Source of the DNA: Chryseobacterium sp. S0630
Lineage (GTDB): Bacteria > Bacteroidota > Bacteroidia > Flavobacteriales > Weeksellaceae
DNA: 64,000 nt
NCBI RefSeq assembly: GCF_024158915.1
Contig: NZ_JAMZGF010000008.1
Coordinates: 1-64,000 of the forward strand
Reading direction: 5' to 3'
Shown here: piece by piece, positions 36,011 to 45,313 of the stretch
How positions within the stretch are numbered: the stretch's first letter is position 1
How the letters are laid out: each line of letters opens with the position of its first letter
Program-made: the position numbers and the translations under genes
Notes under the pieces: generated by a model
Database searches by the model: none
Seen by the model: the letters and a program-made list of their open reading frames with translations, nothing else
What the model was told of the DNA's origin: nothing

Positions 36011-37027
36011 TTATTTAGATAAAAAATCTAAAACGGAATAATCACCTAAAGAAATTTCTCTGGCAACTCCGAAATACTGTGCAGAATTACCGATCATAGA
36101 ATTGGAAAGGTTTCCGTGATTAATTCTTGTGTTTTCCTGAACCAAAGAATTTTCAATATTAGAATTGACAACGGTTGTATTGTTTCCTAAAGAAACGCCA
36201 GGTCCTACTTTTGAATTGGAGATTTTTACATTTTCTCCAATAAAGCAAGGCTGAATAATTAAAGAGTTTTCAATCACAGCAGAAGCCGGATAATTTTTCA
36301 TTTCTTCTCTTTCATATTCAAGGATTTTGCTGTTGGTTTCTACTGTAGCATTTTTGTTACCACAATCCATCCAGTCATTTACTTTTCCAAGGGTAAACTT
36401 AGCTCCTTTCGCTCTAAGGTTTTCAAGGGCTGTTGTTAATTGATATTCACCTCCGTTTTTAATATCATTATCCATGATATAATTGATTTCTTCCATTAGC
36501 TTTTCAGCGCTGTTGAAATAATAAATACCGATGATAGCAAGATCAGAAACGTAAGTCGTTGGTTTTTCAACAAAGTCTGTAATAAAGCCGTAGTTATCCA
36601 ATTTTACAACTCCGAAAGCAGATGGATCTTCAACGCTTTTCACCCAGATTACTCCGTCAGAATTTTTATCCAGTTGGAAGTCTGCACGGAAAAGAGTATC
36701 TGCAAAAGCAATAACGATATCACCCTGCATAGACTGCTCAGCACATTTAATAGCATGAGCCGTTCCCAAAGGATCGTTCTGATAATAAATACTTCCTTTT
36801 GCTCCCAGCTTTTCAGCAATCTGAATAAGAGATCTTTCGATCTCAGGACCAAAATCTCCGATGATAAACGCTACCTCTTCAATATTTTCTCCTGCAACTT
36901 TAGCAATATCTTCCACCAATCTCTGTACGATAGGTTTTCCTGCAATAGGAATAAGAGGTTTTGGAACAGTCAGTGTATGTGGACGTAATCTGGAACCACG
37001 TCCAGCCATAGGGACAATAATTTTCAT
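36011..37027 (-). CDS. Sugar-phosphate nucleotidyltransferase with left-handed beta-helix
   Basis: A 338-residue protein. The N-terminal NTP-transferase domain starts with the signature MAGRGSRLRPHTLTVPKPLIPIAGKP, and FADTLFR holds the metal-binding Asp. From ~255 the hexapeptide repeats (SLIIQPCFIGENVKISNS, VGPGVSLGNNTTVVNSN) form a left-handed beta-helix. It makes an NDP-sugar from a sugar 1-phosphate for surface glycans; the exact sugar cannot be read from sequence. Neighbour of the flippase. Confidence 0.88.
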   Translation of the reverse strand: MKIIVPMAGRGSRLRPHTLTVPKPLIPIAGKPIVQRLVEDIAKVAGENIEEVAFIIGDFGPEIERSLIQIAEKLGAKGSIYYQNDPLGTAHAIKCAEQSMQGDIVIAFADTLFRADFQLDKNSDGVIWVKSVEDPSAFGVVKLDNYGFITDFVEKPTTYVSDLAIIGIYYFNSAEKLMEEINYIMDNDIKNGGEYQLTTALENLRAKGAKFTLGKVNDWMDCGNKNATVETNSKILEYEREEMKNYPASAVIENSLIIQPCFIGENVKISNSKVGPGVSLGNNTTVVNSNIENSLVQENTRINHGNLSNSMIGNSAQYFGVAREISLGDYSVLDFLSK

Positions 37028-37180
37028 AAATTATATGTATAAAAGATGTTTTATAAGATGTTTCGAATATGAAGGCTAAAGATAATAATTAAAACCTTTG
37101 TGGTACTATGATTTATATCTTTTTAAATATTTGTTTAAATTAACAATAGGTTGGTGTACAAGCAAAATAAAGACCAAAGT

Positions 37181-38608
37181 TTAATTCTTTCTGAATCTCG
37201 ATAAAATCAGGCTTTTCTCAGAATAAATCAAAATTCCGGTAAAGATTAAAAAGAGTAGATTGCTTGCTAGAATATTATAGTTGAGATACTTTACAATGAT
37301 GAAACTAAAAACCCCAAGCAGTATCAGAAAGAAAGACATTTTCTTCATTCTGTAAGGAATAGGATAATATTTTTGACCTAACAGGTAAGAAACAATCATC
37401 ATAATAATATAAGCTCCAAAAGTAGCCCATGCTGAACCCATCATGCTGTGATAATAATTTAAAGCAAGAAGATTAAGTCCTATGTTGATCCCTGCTCCGA
37501 GCCATGAAATGACAGTTCCCATACTGGTTCTGTCTGTTACTTTATACCATGTTGAAAAGTTATAATATATTCCAAAACAAAGATTAGCAATAACAATTAT
37601 CGGGATGATATCTATCGCAATCCAATACGATTTATTAGGAATAAAAACGGCTTTCAACCATGATATATTGGCAATGATTCCCAGTGCTACAGCACAGGCG
37701 AAAAACGCAAAATATTCTGCTACTTTGGCGTAGGTTTTTTTCGCATCTCCTTTATCCATCTGTTTAAAGAAGAAAGGCTCAATACCCATTCTGTAAGCGG
37801 TAACAAATAACGTCATCAGTACAGCAAGTTTATAGCACCCTCCGTAAGCACCGGCTTCTTCATCGGAAATATAATTTCTCTGTATGGATTTATCAAAGTT
37901 TTCATTCACCATAAAAGCCAGACCTGCCAGCATCAGTGGGAAGGAGTATTTGATCATACGTCCGAACAATGAAGTGACAAACTGAAATCTTACCTTTAAT
38001 ATAATAGGAAGTAATAATAAAAAACCTAAGGCACTTCCTGCCAGATTACTGAAGAACGGATAATCTACATTTTGATCCAGCCCCATACTTCTTGATATGT
38101 TTTCCGGAATCCAGAAGAATAAAGCAGCAGTGAAAACAGCCTGAAAAATAGCCTGAACAACTCTTACTGCAGAATATTTGATGGGTTTATTGTGGAAACG
38201 AAGCCATGCAAAAGGAATCACCAATAAATTGTCAAAAAAAGCAATCATGGCAAACCATCTGATGTATTCAGGGTTATCGTGGTATCCCGCATAATCTGCA
38301 ATGGGTTGATTGAACAAATAGCACAATGCAAGGAAAAGAGTGGATGTAGAAAATAAAAACCAAAATGAGGTATTGAATGTTTTTTTCTCGTTATCCTCTT
38401 CGGCTGAAAATCTAAAATACGCTGTTTCAAAACCAAAAGATAGGATAATGTTAACAAATGAAATCCACGCATAAAGTTGAGTGAAAATCGCAAAACCTTC
38501 ATTGGGAATCTTATAGATCAAAAGTGGATTAAGGATAAATAGAATGATTCTTGGTGCTATTGCTCCTACTCCGTAGATGATTGTTTGTCCTAATAGTTTT
38601 TTATACAA
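37181..38608 (-). CDS. Wzx-type oligosaccharide flippase
   Basis: A 475-residue polytopic membrane protein with about 12-14 hydrophobic segments, of the polysaccharide-export (MOP) superfamily. The start GVGAIAPRIILFILNPLLIYKIPNEGFAIFTQLYAW is typical. It likely moves lipid-linked glycan units across the inner membrane, consistent with the sugar nucleotidyltransferase next door. A 153-bp spacer separates the two. Confidence 0.88.
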   Translation of the reverse strand: MYKKLLGQTIIYGVGAIAPRIILFILNPLLIYKIPNEGFAIFTQLYAWISFVNIILSFGFETAYFRFSAEEDNEKKTFNTSFWFLFSTSTLFLALCYLFNQPIADYAGYHDNPEYIRWFAMIAFFDNLLVIPFAWLRFHNKPIKYSAVRVVQAIFQAVFTAALFFWIPENISRSMGLDQNVDYPFFSNLAGSALGFLLLLPIILKVRFQFVTSLFGRMIKYSFPLMLAGLAFMVNENFDKSIQRNYISDEEAGAYGGCYKLAVLMTLFVTAYRMGIEPFFFKQMDKGDAKKTYAKVAEYFAFFACAVALGIIANISWLKAVFIPNKSYWIAIDIIPIIVIANLCFGIYYNFSTWYKVTDRTSMGTVISWLGAGINIGLNLLALNYYHSMMGSAWATFGAYIIMMIVSYLLGQKYYPIPYRMKKMSFFLILLGVFSFIIVKYLNYNILASNLLFLIFTGILIYSEKSLILSRFRKN

Positions 38609-38684
38609 AGCCGAATTTTTTTTGCAAATGTAAAACTTTAAGCATTCGTTTGGTTATTTTGAAGTTAATTAAAACTGAAAATCT

Positions 38685-38692
38685 TAATTTTG
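38685..38692 (+). promoter_or_regulatory. -7 promoter box for dihydroorotase (TAATTTTG)
   Basis: Exact TAnnTTTG match 17 nt before the ATG. A TTTG lies 23 nt upstream (38658-38661), slightly further than the usual spacing. Confidence 0.5.
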
Positions 38693-38709
38693 TGTAGAAA
38701 TAAATTGAA

Positions 38710-40047
38710 ATGAAAGTTCTTATAAAAAATGTAAATATTGTTAACGAAGGAAAAGTCTTTGAAAGCGATATCTTAATAGAAAATGATTTAATATCTAAAA
38801 TAGCTGCCGGTATTTCTGAAGATGCAGATCAGATTATTGATGGTTCAGGAAAATATCTTCTTCCCGGAGTAATTGATGATCAGGTGCATTTCCGTGATCC
38901 GGGCCTTACTCACAAAGGAGATATTGAAACTGAATCAAGATCTGCCATTGCAGGTGGAATAACCAGTTTTATCGATCAGCCAAATACTGTTCCCAATGCG
39001 GTTACCCAGGAATTATTAGCAGACAAGTATGAGATTGCTTCTCAAAAAGCATATGCTAACTATGGTTTTATGATGGGCGGAACGAATGACAATCTGGAGG
39101 AAGTTTTAAAAACAAATCCTAGAAATGTTCCGGGAATCAAATTATTCTTAGGATCATCTACAGGAAATATGCTGGTAGATAATCCTGAAACACTTGAGAA
39201 TATTTTCAGTAATACTAAAATGCTGATTGCTGTTCACTGTGAAGATGAAGCTACCATCAGAGCCAATACACAGAAATATATGGATGAATACGGGGATGAT
39301 ATTCCTGTAAAATTCCATCATCTGATCAGAAGTGAAGAAGCATGTTATAAATCTTCATCCAAAGCCATTGAACTTGCGAAAAAAACGGGAGCTAGACTTC
39401 ACGTTTTCCACCTTTCAACAGCAAAGGAAATGGAGCTTTTCCGAAATGACATTCCTCTAAAAGATAAAAAGATCACTGCTGAGGTATGTGTTCATCACCT
39501 TACTTTTACCAACGATGATTACGAAACAAGAGGAAATCTTATCAAATGGAATCCGGCTGTAAAAACCCAAAAGGATAAAGATGCACTTTGGGAAGCATTG
39601 CTGGATGACAGAATAGACGTGATTGCTACAGACCACGCTCCGCATACCGCAGAAGAGAAAAATAATGTATATACAAAATGCCCTTCTGGAGCACCTTTGG
39701 TACAACATTCACTGGTTGTGATGCTTGAAAACTATAAGAACGGTAAAATATCTCTTGAGAAAATCGTTGAAAAAATGTCTCATAATCCTGCCATTCTTTT
39801 CAAAGTTGAAAAAAGAGGTTTTGTAAGAGAAGGCTATAAAGCAGATCTTGTTTTAGTAGATTTAAATCAAGACTGGACGGTTTCCAAAGACAATTTACTG
39901 TACAAATGTGGTTGGAGTCCGCTGGAAGGAATGAATTTCCACTCTAAAGTTACCCATACTTTTGTTAATGGACATCTGGTGTATGACAATGGAAAAATTG
40001 CAGAGGAGAAATTTGGTGAGAGGCTACTTTTTGAACCAAGAGATTAA
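38710..40047 (+). CDS. pyrC: Dihydroorotase (pyrimidine synthesis)
   Basis: A 445-residue amidohydrolase converting carbamoyl-aspartate to dihydroorotate. Metal-binding motif VHFRDPGLTHKGDIE, the GGITSFIDQPNT segment, the LHVFHLST and CVHHLTF histidines, and the catalytic ATDHAPHT (Asp) near the C-terminus are all in place. It belongs to the long, class I type. A terminator follows. Confidence 0.93.
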   Translation: MKVLIKNVNIVNEGKVFESDILIENDLISKIAAGISEDADQIIDGSGKYLLPGVIDDQVHFRDPGLTHKGDIETESRSAIAGGITSFIDQPNTVPNAVTQELLADKYEIASQKAYANYGFMMGGTNDNLEEVLKTNPRNVPGIKLFLGSSTGNMLVDNPETLENIFSNTKMLIAVHCEDEATIRANTQKYMDEYGDDIPVKFHHLIRSEEACYKSSSKAIELAKKTGARLHVFHLSTAKEMELFRNDIPLKDKKITAEVCVHHLTFTNDDYETRGNLIKWNPAVKTQKDKDALWEALLDDRIDVIATDHAPHTAEEKNNVYTKCPSGAPLVQHSLVVMLENYKNGKISLEKIVEKMSHNPAILFKVEKRGFVREGYKADLVLVDLNQDWTVSKDNLLYKCGWSPLEGMNFHSKVTHTFVNGHLVYDNGKIAEEKFGERLLFEPRD

Positions 40048-40100
40048 TAAGAAAAATCGTAAAATATTCCAGATATATTGGGGTATTATAAATTCAATAG

Positions 40101-40127
40101 GAGCGGGCTTTAGCCCGCTCTTTTATT
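40101..40127 (+). terminator. Rho-independent terminator after dihydroorotase
   Basis: GAGCGGGCT pairs with AGCCCGCTC, followed by TTTTATTTT. A second weaker hairpin (TTGGCTTTAGCCAA) lies just downstream. Next to it is a fragment of an intergenic repeat type (GATTACGCAGATTTTTT near 40184). Confidence 0.8.
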
Positions 40128-40243
40128 TTGAAAAACTCCATTGGCTTTAGCCAAAACTTATTCTTAGTTATCGTAGATGCAGGAGATTACGCAGATTTTT
40201 TAAACCAATCATCTGATCAATCCGCAATAGATTTATTCATTAT

Positions 40244-42541
40244 TTACTTCTTCGCTTTATTCCCCATATAAAAAGTAAGTTTCCCGCCATTCATAATTTC
40301 AGAATGCTTCAATGTAAAGTTTTTAATCTCTTTTCCATTCAAAAGAACCTTCTGAACATATACATTTTTCGGACTTTGATTGATCGCTTCGATTTCAAAA
40401 GTTTTTCCGTTTTCCAGATTCAATACAGCGTTATCAATGGCAGGACTGCCGATAGCATAATCTTCAGAACCGGGAGCTACAGGATAAAATCCTAATGAAC
40501 TTAAAATATACCATGCACTCATTTGTCCGGCATCATCATTTCCTCCCAGTCCGTCTGGTGTTGCTTTGTATTGCATTTCCAGAATACGGCGGATTTGTGC
40601 CTGTGCTTTCCATGGCTGTCCGGCCCAGTTATAGAAATAAGCTACATGGTGAGCAGGTTCATTTCCGTGAACATATCCACCAATAATTCCTTCCCGGGTA
40701 ATATCTTCAGTGTCTGCAAAGAATTCATCTGGTAGATGCATCGTGAAAAGTTCATCAAGTTTTGAAGCAAATTTCTTCTTTCCACCCATCATCGTAATCA
40801 GTTCAGCTGGATTTTGTGGAACAAAGAAACTGTAGTTCCATGAGTTTCCTTCAATAAAACCTTGCCCGTGGGTGCTTAATACATCAAAATCCTTTTTAAA
40901 GCTTCCATCAGCCAGACGGGGACGCATAAACCCGATGGTTTTGTCAAAATTATTTTTCCAGTTTTCAGACCGTTTGATAAACTGGTTGTAGATTTCTGTT
41001 TTGTTTAAATGTTTTGCCAGTTGAGCAATAGCCCAGTCATCATAGGCATATTCCAGGGTATTGGAAACTGAAGTTCCGTTTTTCTCAGCCGGAATATAGC
41101 CTAGGTCAATATATTGTCCGATGCCTTCGTAATTTCTTTTATTAGCAGTTTCTAAACATGCTTTTAAGGCTTCTTCAGGATCACCTGCATAATTTCCTTT
41201 AATAATGGCATCAGCAACGACGCTTACACTGTGATATCCACTCATACACCAGTTGTCATTGGCATAATGTGACCAGATAGGCAGCATTTTCATCGAAAAC
41301 TGATTGTAATGAGCCATCATAGACTTTACCATATCACCATTTCGTTTAGGCTGGATGATATTAAAGAATGGATGTAGTGTACGGTAAGTATCCCACAGAG
41401 AGAAGGTTGTATAATTGGTAAAACCATCTGCTTTGTGAACATTCTGATCCAACCCTTTATATTCTCCATTAACGTCCATATAAGTTGTAGGGTTAATGAA
41501 GGTATGATACATTGCTGTATAGAAATTCGTTTTTTCTGTGTCGGAGCCCTTTATAACAATTTTATTTAATTCCTTATTCCAGTTGTCCTGGGCTTGAGCT
41601 TTAGCCTGATCGAAGGTTATATTTCCGGCTTCTTTTTCAAGATTTTCCAAAGCATTGGTCTGGCTTACCGGAGAAATAGCCAATTTTACTTCAATGGCCT
41701 CATTTTCATTGGTATCAAAATCAAAGAACATTTTCAGATCCTTACCTGCGATTTCCGGGAAATTCTGATTTTGGTCGAATTTTCGCCAAAACCCTTTATA
41801 AACTTGTTTCTCATCATAATTTTTCTGACCGTAAGATTTAAAAGGTTTTGAAAACTTCATGGCGAAATAAACGGTTCTGGTTCTTGCCCAGCCATTGGTC
41901 TGTCGGTAACCTGTGATGGTGTTTCCGTTTTCTACACGAACGTATGTCCATACATTTTTTCCATCATAATTGTAAATACCGGCCATGAGATCCAGAATAA
42001 TATGAGACTGGTCAGATTTCGGGAAAGTATAGCGGTGAATTCCTACTCTTGGTGTTGCAGTCAGTTCTGCAAGGATATTGTGATCATCCAGTTTTACTTT
42101 ATAATATCCGGCTTCTGCTGTTTCGTTCTGGTGTGAAAACCTACTTCTGTACCCACTCCCAGGATTGGAAGCTGTTCCCGGATTCAACTTAAGTTTTCCT
42201 ACAGTAGGCATCACCAGAAAATCTCCGAGATCGGAATGTCCTGTTCCGCTGAAATGGGTAGAACTGAAACCAACAATGGTTTTATCTTCATAACGGTAAC
42301 CGGCGCAGTATTTATAAACCTCACCATTATACTTTCCGTTAAGTTCATATGAGATGGAGTCTGTTTCAGGGCTTAGCTGTACAGCACCAAAAGGAACAGT
42401 TGCTCCCGGATACGTATGTCCCATCTTTTCGGTTCCGATCAGAGGATTGACATATTGTATTAATTTTTCAAATTTTTGAGCCTTAAACTGTGTACTTACA
42501 CATAAAAGAAATAGAAAAACAGTAGATCTGTGATTTTTCAT
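40244..42541 (-). CDS. GH92 alpha-mannosidase
   Basis: A 765-residue exported enzyme with a signal peptide (residues 1-21, FKAQ). The GH92 signatures are complete: YVNPLIGTEKMGHTYPGATVPFG at the N-terminus, FSSTHFSGTGHSDLGDF, FSLWDTYRTLHP, GYVHGNEPAHHVAYFYNWAG, and GGNDDAGQMSAWYILSSLGFYP with the Asp pair of the catalytic centre. Calcium-dependent exo-mannosidase acting on alpha-1,2-type mannosides. It stands alone; no SusCD pair is adjacent. Confidence 0.95.
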   Translation of the reverse strand: MKNHRSTVFLFLLCVSTQFKAQKFEKLIQYVNPLIGTEKMGHTYPGATVPFGAVQLSPETDSISYELNGKYNGEVYKYCAGYRYEDKTIVGFSSTHFSGTGHSDLGDFLVMPTVGKLKLNPGTASNPGSGYRSRFSHQNETAEAGYYKVKLDDHNILAELTATPRVGIHRYTFPKSDQSHIILDLMAGIYNYDGKNVWTYVRVENGNTITGYRQTNGWARTRTVYFAMKFSKPFKSYGQKNYDEKQVYKGFWRKFDQNQNFPEIAGKDLKMFFDFDTNENEAIEVKLAISPVSQTNALENLEKEAGNITFDQAKAQAQDNWNKELNKIVIKGSDTEKTNFYTAMYHTFINPTTYMDVNGEYKGLDQNVHKADGFTNYTTFSLWDTYRTLHPFFNIIQPKRNGDMVKSMMAHYNQFSMKMLPIWSHYANDNWCMSGYHSVSVVADAIIKGNYAGDPEEALKACLETANKRNYEGIGQYIDLGYIPAEKNGTSVSNTLEYAYDDWAIAQLAKHLNKTEIYNQFIKRSENWKNNFDKTIGFMRPRLADGSFKKDFDVLSTHGQGFIEGNSWNYSFFVPQNPAELITMMGGKKKFASKLDELFTMHLPDEFFADTEDITREGIIGGYVHGNEPAHHVAYFYNWAGQPWKAQAQIRRILEMQYKATPDGLGGNDDAGQMSAWYILSSLGFYPVAPGSEDYAIGSPAIDNAVLNLENGKTFEIEAINQSPKNVYVQKVLLNGKEIKNFTLKHSEIMNGGKLTFYMGNKAKK

Positions 42542-42618
42542 TAATGATCAATTTTCAAAGTTTAAAATTAATTAAAATCATCATTTGCTGTTATGTTTTA
42601 GAGTAATATGGGGATTAT

Positions 42619-43302
42619 TTATTCTTTTTCAGAAAAGCGGAAACCTATTCCGTGGAGGTTTTCTATTAAAACGTTCTGCTCTTCGGCCAGTACCTTTCGT
42701 AATCGGGAAATAAATACATCAAGACTTCGTCCCATAAAATAATCATCATCACCCCAGATCGCTTTCAGGATTTCCTGTCTTTTGACCACCAGATTTTTGT
42801 GGCGGATAAAATACAAAAGAAGATCAGATTCTCTTTGGGTAAGAGTAATGCTGTTTTCTATCCCTTGAAGGGTATAGTTTTTAGGATCAAAATTATATTT
42901 GCCCACCTTATATTTTAAAAGAGTAGTATCCGTTTTCTTAGTCCGTTTAAGGAAAACCTCAATTTTCAGCATTAGTTCTTCAATACTGAAAGGCTTTACA
43001 AGATAATCATCAGCGCCTATTTTAAGCCCTTTGATTCTGTCTTCTTTTAAAGCTTTTGCAGAGATAAAAATAATCGGAACCTCAGCATTTTTACTACGGA
43101 TTCGCTGTGCCACCTCAAATCCGTTCATGCCGGGCATCATAATATCCAGCAGACAAATATCGAAATCCTGACTGTTAAATGCTTCCCATGCAGATTCACC
43201 ATCAGAATAACAGCTGATATCATAATAACTTTCCAGGCTGTCTTCCACCAGAAAGGCTATTGTTTTGTCATCTTCGGCATATAAAATTTTAGATTTCTCC
43301 AT
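42619..43302 (-). CDS. OmpR-family response regulator (system 1)
   Basis: A 227-residue regulator. Receiver domain with the phospho-acceptor Asp in DICLLDIMMPGMNGF and the Lys in DDYLVKPFSIEEL. A winged-helix DNA-binding domain ends in IENLHGIGFRF. It is preceded by its kinase gene on the same strand (12-nt gap) and resembles bacteroidete RprY. Paralogous to the regulator at 53317-54003. Confidence 0.93.
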   Translation of the reverse strand: MEKSKILYAEDDKTIAFLVEDSLESYYDISCYSDGESAWEAFNSQDFDICLLDIMMPGMNGFEVAQRIRSKNAEVPIIFISAKALKEDRIKGLKIGADDYLVKPFSIEELMLKIEVFLKRTKKTDTTLLKYKVGKYNFDPKNYTLQGIENSITLTQRESDLLLYFIRHKNLVVKRQEILKAIWGDDDYFMGRSLDVFISRLRKVLAEEQNVLIENLHGIGFRFSEKE

Positions 43303-43314
43303 ACTTACACATGA

Positions 43315-44568
43315 TTAATTTGAAAATGGGAAGAAGAGCGTCGTGGTAATTCCTTTATCTTCATTATTTTCTACAGAAATTTTCCAGTGATGCTGTTGAA
43401 CTACTTTTTTTACATAAAATAATCCCAGTCCGAAGCCATTCACTTCTTCACTTCTTTTGGTGTGTACCCGATAAAACTTTTCAAAAATATGAGGAATATT
43501 TTTAGCGGGAATTCCCATTCCGTTGTCTTTAAACTTTAAATATAATCCTTTTGAATCTTTGTGAGCTGAAATTTTAATCACGGGGTTTGTTTCGCAATAC
43601 TTGATGGAGTTATCCAGAAGGTTATAAATGATGTTGGTAAAGTGAAACTCATCTGCCATTACCGAAGTACTGTTTTCAATATTGATTTCGATGCTGAGGT
43701 CTTTATTTTTGTGCTGTATATTGCCTGAAATCTCCTGAATAAAAGGGAGAAGCAGGATTTTTTGAGGTTTTAATGAAAGCCCTGCCGCATCGTTCTTCGC
43801 AATATTCAATATTTTTTCAATATGACCATTCAGCTTGTGACTTTGATTGATAATAATGGAAGTATAGGTTTGCAGTTTGGAATTTTCCTGAACCATTTCC
43901 TGCTTGTTAAGTGCTTCCGAAGCTAAAAGTATAGAGGATAAAGGAGTCTTAAACTCGTGAGTCATATTGTTGATGAAATCACGTTGGAGTTCCGAAAACT
44001 TCTTCTGCTGAATGATCGTATAAATAGAATATACATATACCAGAAGAATGATGATAAGGGCAAAAGTAAGGAGGTACCAGAATCGTAATGAACTGATCAG
44101 ATAAGTGGTTTTATCCGGGAAACGTATGGAAAAGTAATAGATCAGATTTTTATGCTTCGGAAAATTGATCACCTTGTTGCTGGGACTTTCCTGATGAGAG
44201 GTCATGTATTTCCCATAGATCATTTTATCGCTATGGCAGTTGTATAATGCATACACATAATCTGTGTTGATCTGGAAACGGGTAAATTCTGTTTTCAGAT
44301 AATATTCAAGAACTACGGGGTGAAATTCATTGTTGATATTAACCACATAATAGTCATTGGCAATGTTCTGTACAGGATTTTCGGTGTAAGAAGTTTTTCC
44401 TCCGGAGAGCTTTTCCGCAACTTCCATTAAGGCGATATTAACCTTTTGGTTAAATTTTTTATCTTCAAGATTATAAGCCTGGCGGGTCCACATCAGCTGT
44501 GCTATTAAAATTCCGATAATAGCAACGAATCCCAGCGTTATAATAATATTGAGTCTTTTTATTTTCAT
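43315..44568 (-). CDS. Sensor histidine kinase (system 1)
   Basis: A 417-residue kinase. I choose the ATG at 44568; a TTG four codons upstream is less likely and lies before an AGGAA ribosome-binding sequence. Two membrane helices (~6-25 and ~163-185) frame a ~135-residue periplasmic sensor. Then come the H-box INNMTHEFKTPLSSILLA, the N-box IIYNLLDNSIKYCE and the G-boxes KDNGMGIPAKNI and NGFGLGLFYVKKV. It phosphorylates the downstream regulator. RprX-like; paralogue of the kinase at 53993-55315. Confidence 0.92.
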   Translation of the reverse strand: MKIKRLNIIITLGFVAIIGILIAQLMWTRQAYNLEDKKFNQKVNIALMEVAEKLSGGKTSYTENPVQNIANDYYVVNINNEFHPVVLEYYLKTEFTRFQINTDYVYALYNCHSDKMIYGKYMTSHQESPSNKVINFPKHKNLIYYFSIRFPDKTTYLISSLRFWYLLTFALIIILLVYVYSIYTIIQQKKFSELQRDFINNMTHEFKTPLSSILLASEALNKQEMVQENSKLQTYTSIIINQSHKLNGHIEKILNIAKNDAAGLSLKPQKILLLPFIQEISGNIQHKNKDLSIEINIENSTSVMADEFHFTNIIYNLLDNSIKYCETNPVIKISAHKDSKGLYLKFKDNGMGIPAKNIPHIFEKFYRVHTKRSEEVNGFGLGLFYVKKVVQQHHWKISVENNEDKGITTTLFFPFSN

Positions 44569-44613
44569 TTCCTGAAACAATATTATCCAAAAATATCTAT
44601 TTATCTTTTATTA

Positions 44614-44650
44614 TTAACAACTCGTTAACAAATGTTAGACAGCGGTTAAC
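44614..44650 (+). promoter_or_regulatory. TTAAC direct repeats, putative response-regulator box
   Basis: TTAAC occurs at 44614, 44625 and 44646, with a degenerate TTAGA at 44635, giving 11-, 10- and 11-bp steps. OmpR-type regulators bind such helical-turn-spaced direct repeats. The array ends just upstream of the DUF1573 promoter, in an activating position, and lies between that gene and the divergent kinase gene. Confidence 0.6.
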
Positions 44651-44653
44651 AAG

Positions 44654-44680
44654 TTGTAATCACAGTCTGCTTTACATTTG
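44654..44680 (+). promoter_or_regulatory. Promoter of the DUF1573 gene
   Basis: TTG at 44654-44656 and TACATTTG at 44673-44680 (16-nt spacer) match the Bacteroidota consensus, 47 nt before the ATG. Confidence 0.6.
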
Positions 44681-44727
44681 CTTTATCGAAAGAAAATAAT
44701 CAGTTTCAAATATTAAAATTTATACTC

Positions 44728-45138
44728 ATGAAAAAACTAAAAATTACAGCTCTTTTGGCAGTGTTGGCATTCTCTCCTTTTTATGCTAATGTACTTACTG
44801 CAGACGCTCCATCCATTGTAAAAATGGTTGCAGATGCTATTAAATGGAAATCTGAATCTATTGATGTAGGAAATATTCCTCAGGGTAAACCGAAATTGAT
44901 CAGATTTGAATTTACTAATACAAGCTCAAAACCAATCATTATTCAGAATGTAGCTCCTTCTTGCGGATGTACCACTGCAGATTATACAAAAACGCCTATC
45001 CAGCCAGGGAAGAAAGGATTTGTAGAAGCCAGCTATAACGCAGCAGCGGCAGGACCATTTATGAAGACTGTAAACGTTACTACTAGTGACAGCAAAACTC
45101 CTAAGACACTTTCTTTCAAAGGAGTGGTAGCTTCTTAA
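44728..45138 (+). CDS. DUF1573 family exported protein
   Basis: A 136-residue protein with a signal peptide (residues 1-20) and one Ig-like DUF1573 domain: IPQGKPKLIRFEFTNTSSKP, then APSCGCTTADYTKTPIQPGKKGF and a final strand LSFKGVV. The CGCT motif and beta-sandwich are typical. The family is widespread in Bacteroidota and of unknown function. Preceded by the TTAAC array, so I infer control by the adjacent two-component system. Confidence 0.88.
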   Translation: MKKLKITALLAVLAFSPFYANVLTADAPSIVKMVADAIKWKSESIDVGNIPQGKPKLIRFEFTNTSSKPIIIQNVAPSCGCTTADYTKTPIQPGKKGFVEASYNAAAAGPFMKTVNVTTSDSKTPKTLSFKGVVAS

Positions 45139-45157
45139 TACATTGTTTAAACAAATG

Positions 45158-45193
45158 AAAAAATAGCCTGGTAATTGTTATCAGGCTATTTTC
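45158..45193 (+). terminator. Rho-independent terminator
   Basis: AAAATAGCCTG pairs with CAGGCTATTTT, followed by a T-rich tract, after the DUF1573 gene. Confidence 0.8.
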
Positions 45194-45313
45194 TTTTTAA
45201 ATAGTTGATCTATTTTAAGAATAATATAAGGAACAATTATTTGTAGCATTATTTATCAACCCATTTTAAAGGATTGCATTTCAATATTTAGTATTTTTAA
45301 GAAAAAATATTTT

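Noticed and set aside
40184..40230. GATTACGCAGATTTTTT-type motif as a regulatory site
   Set aside because: Looks like a fragment of a common bacteroidete intergenic repeat; only one partial copy here and no paired partner.
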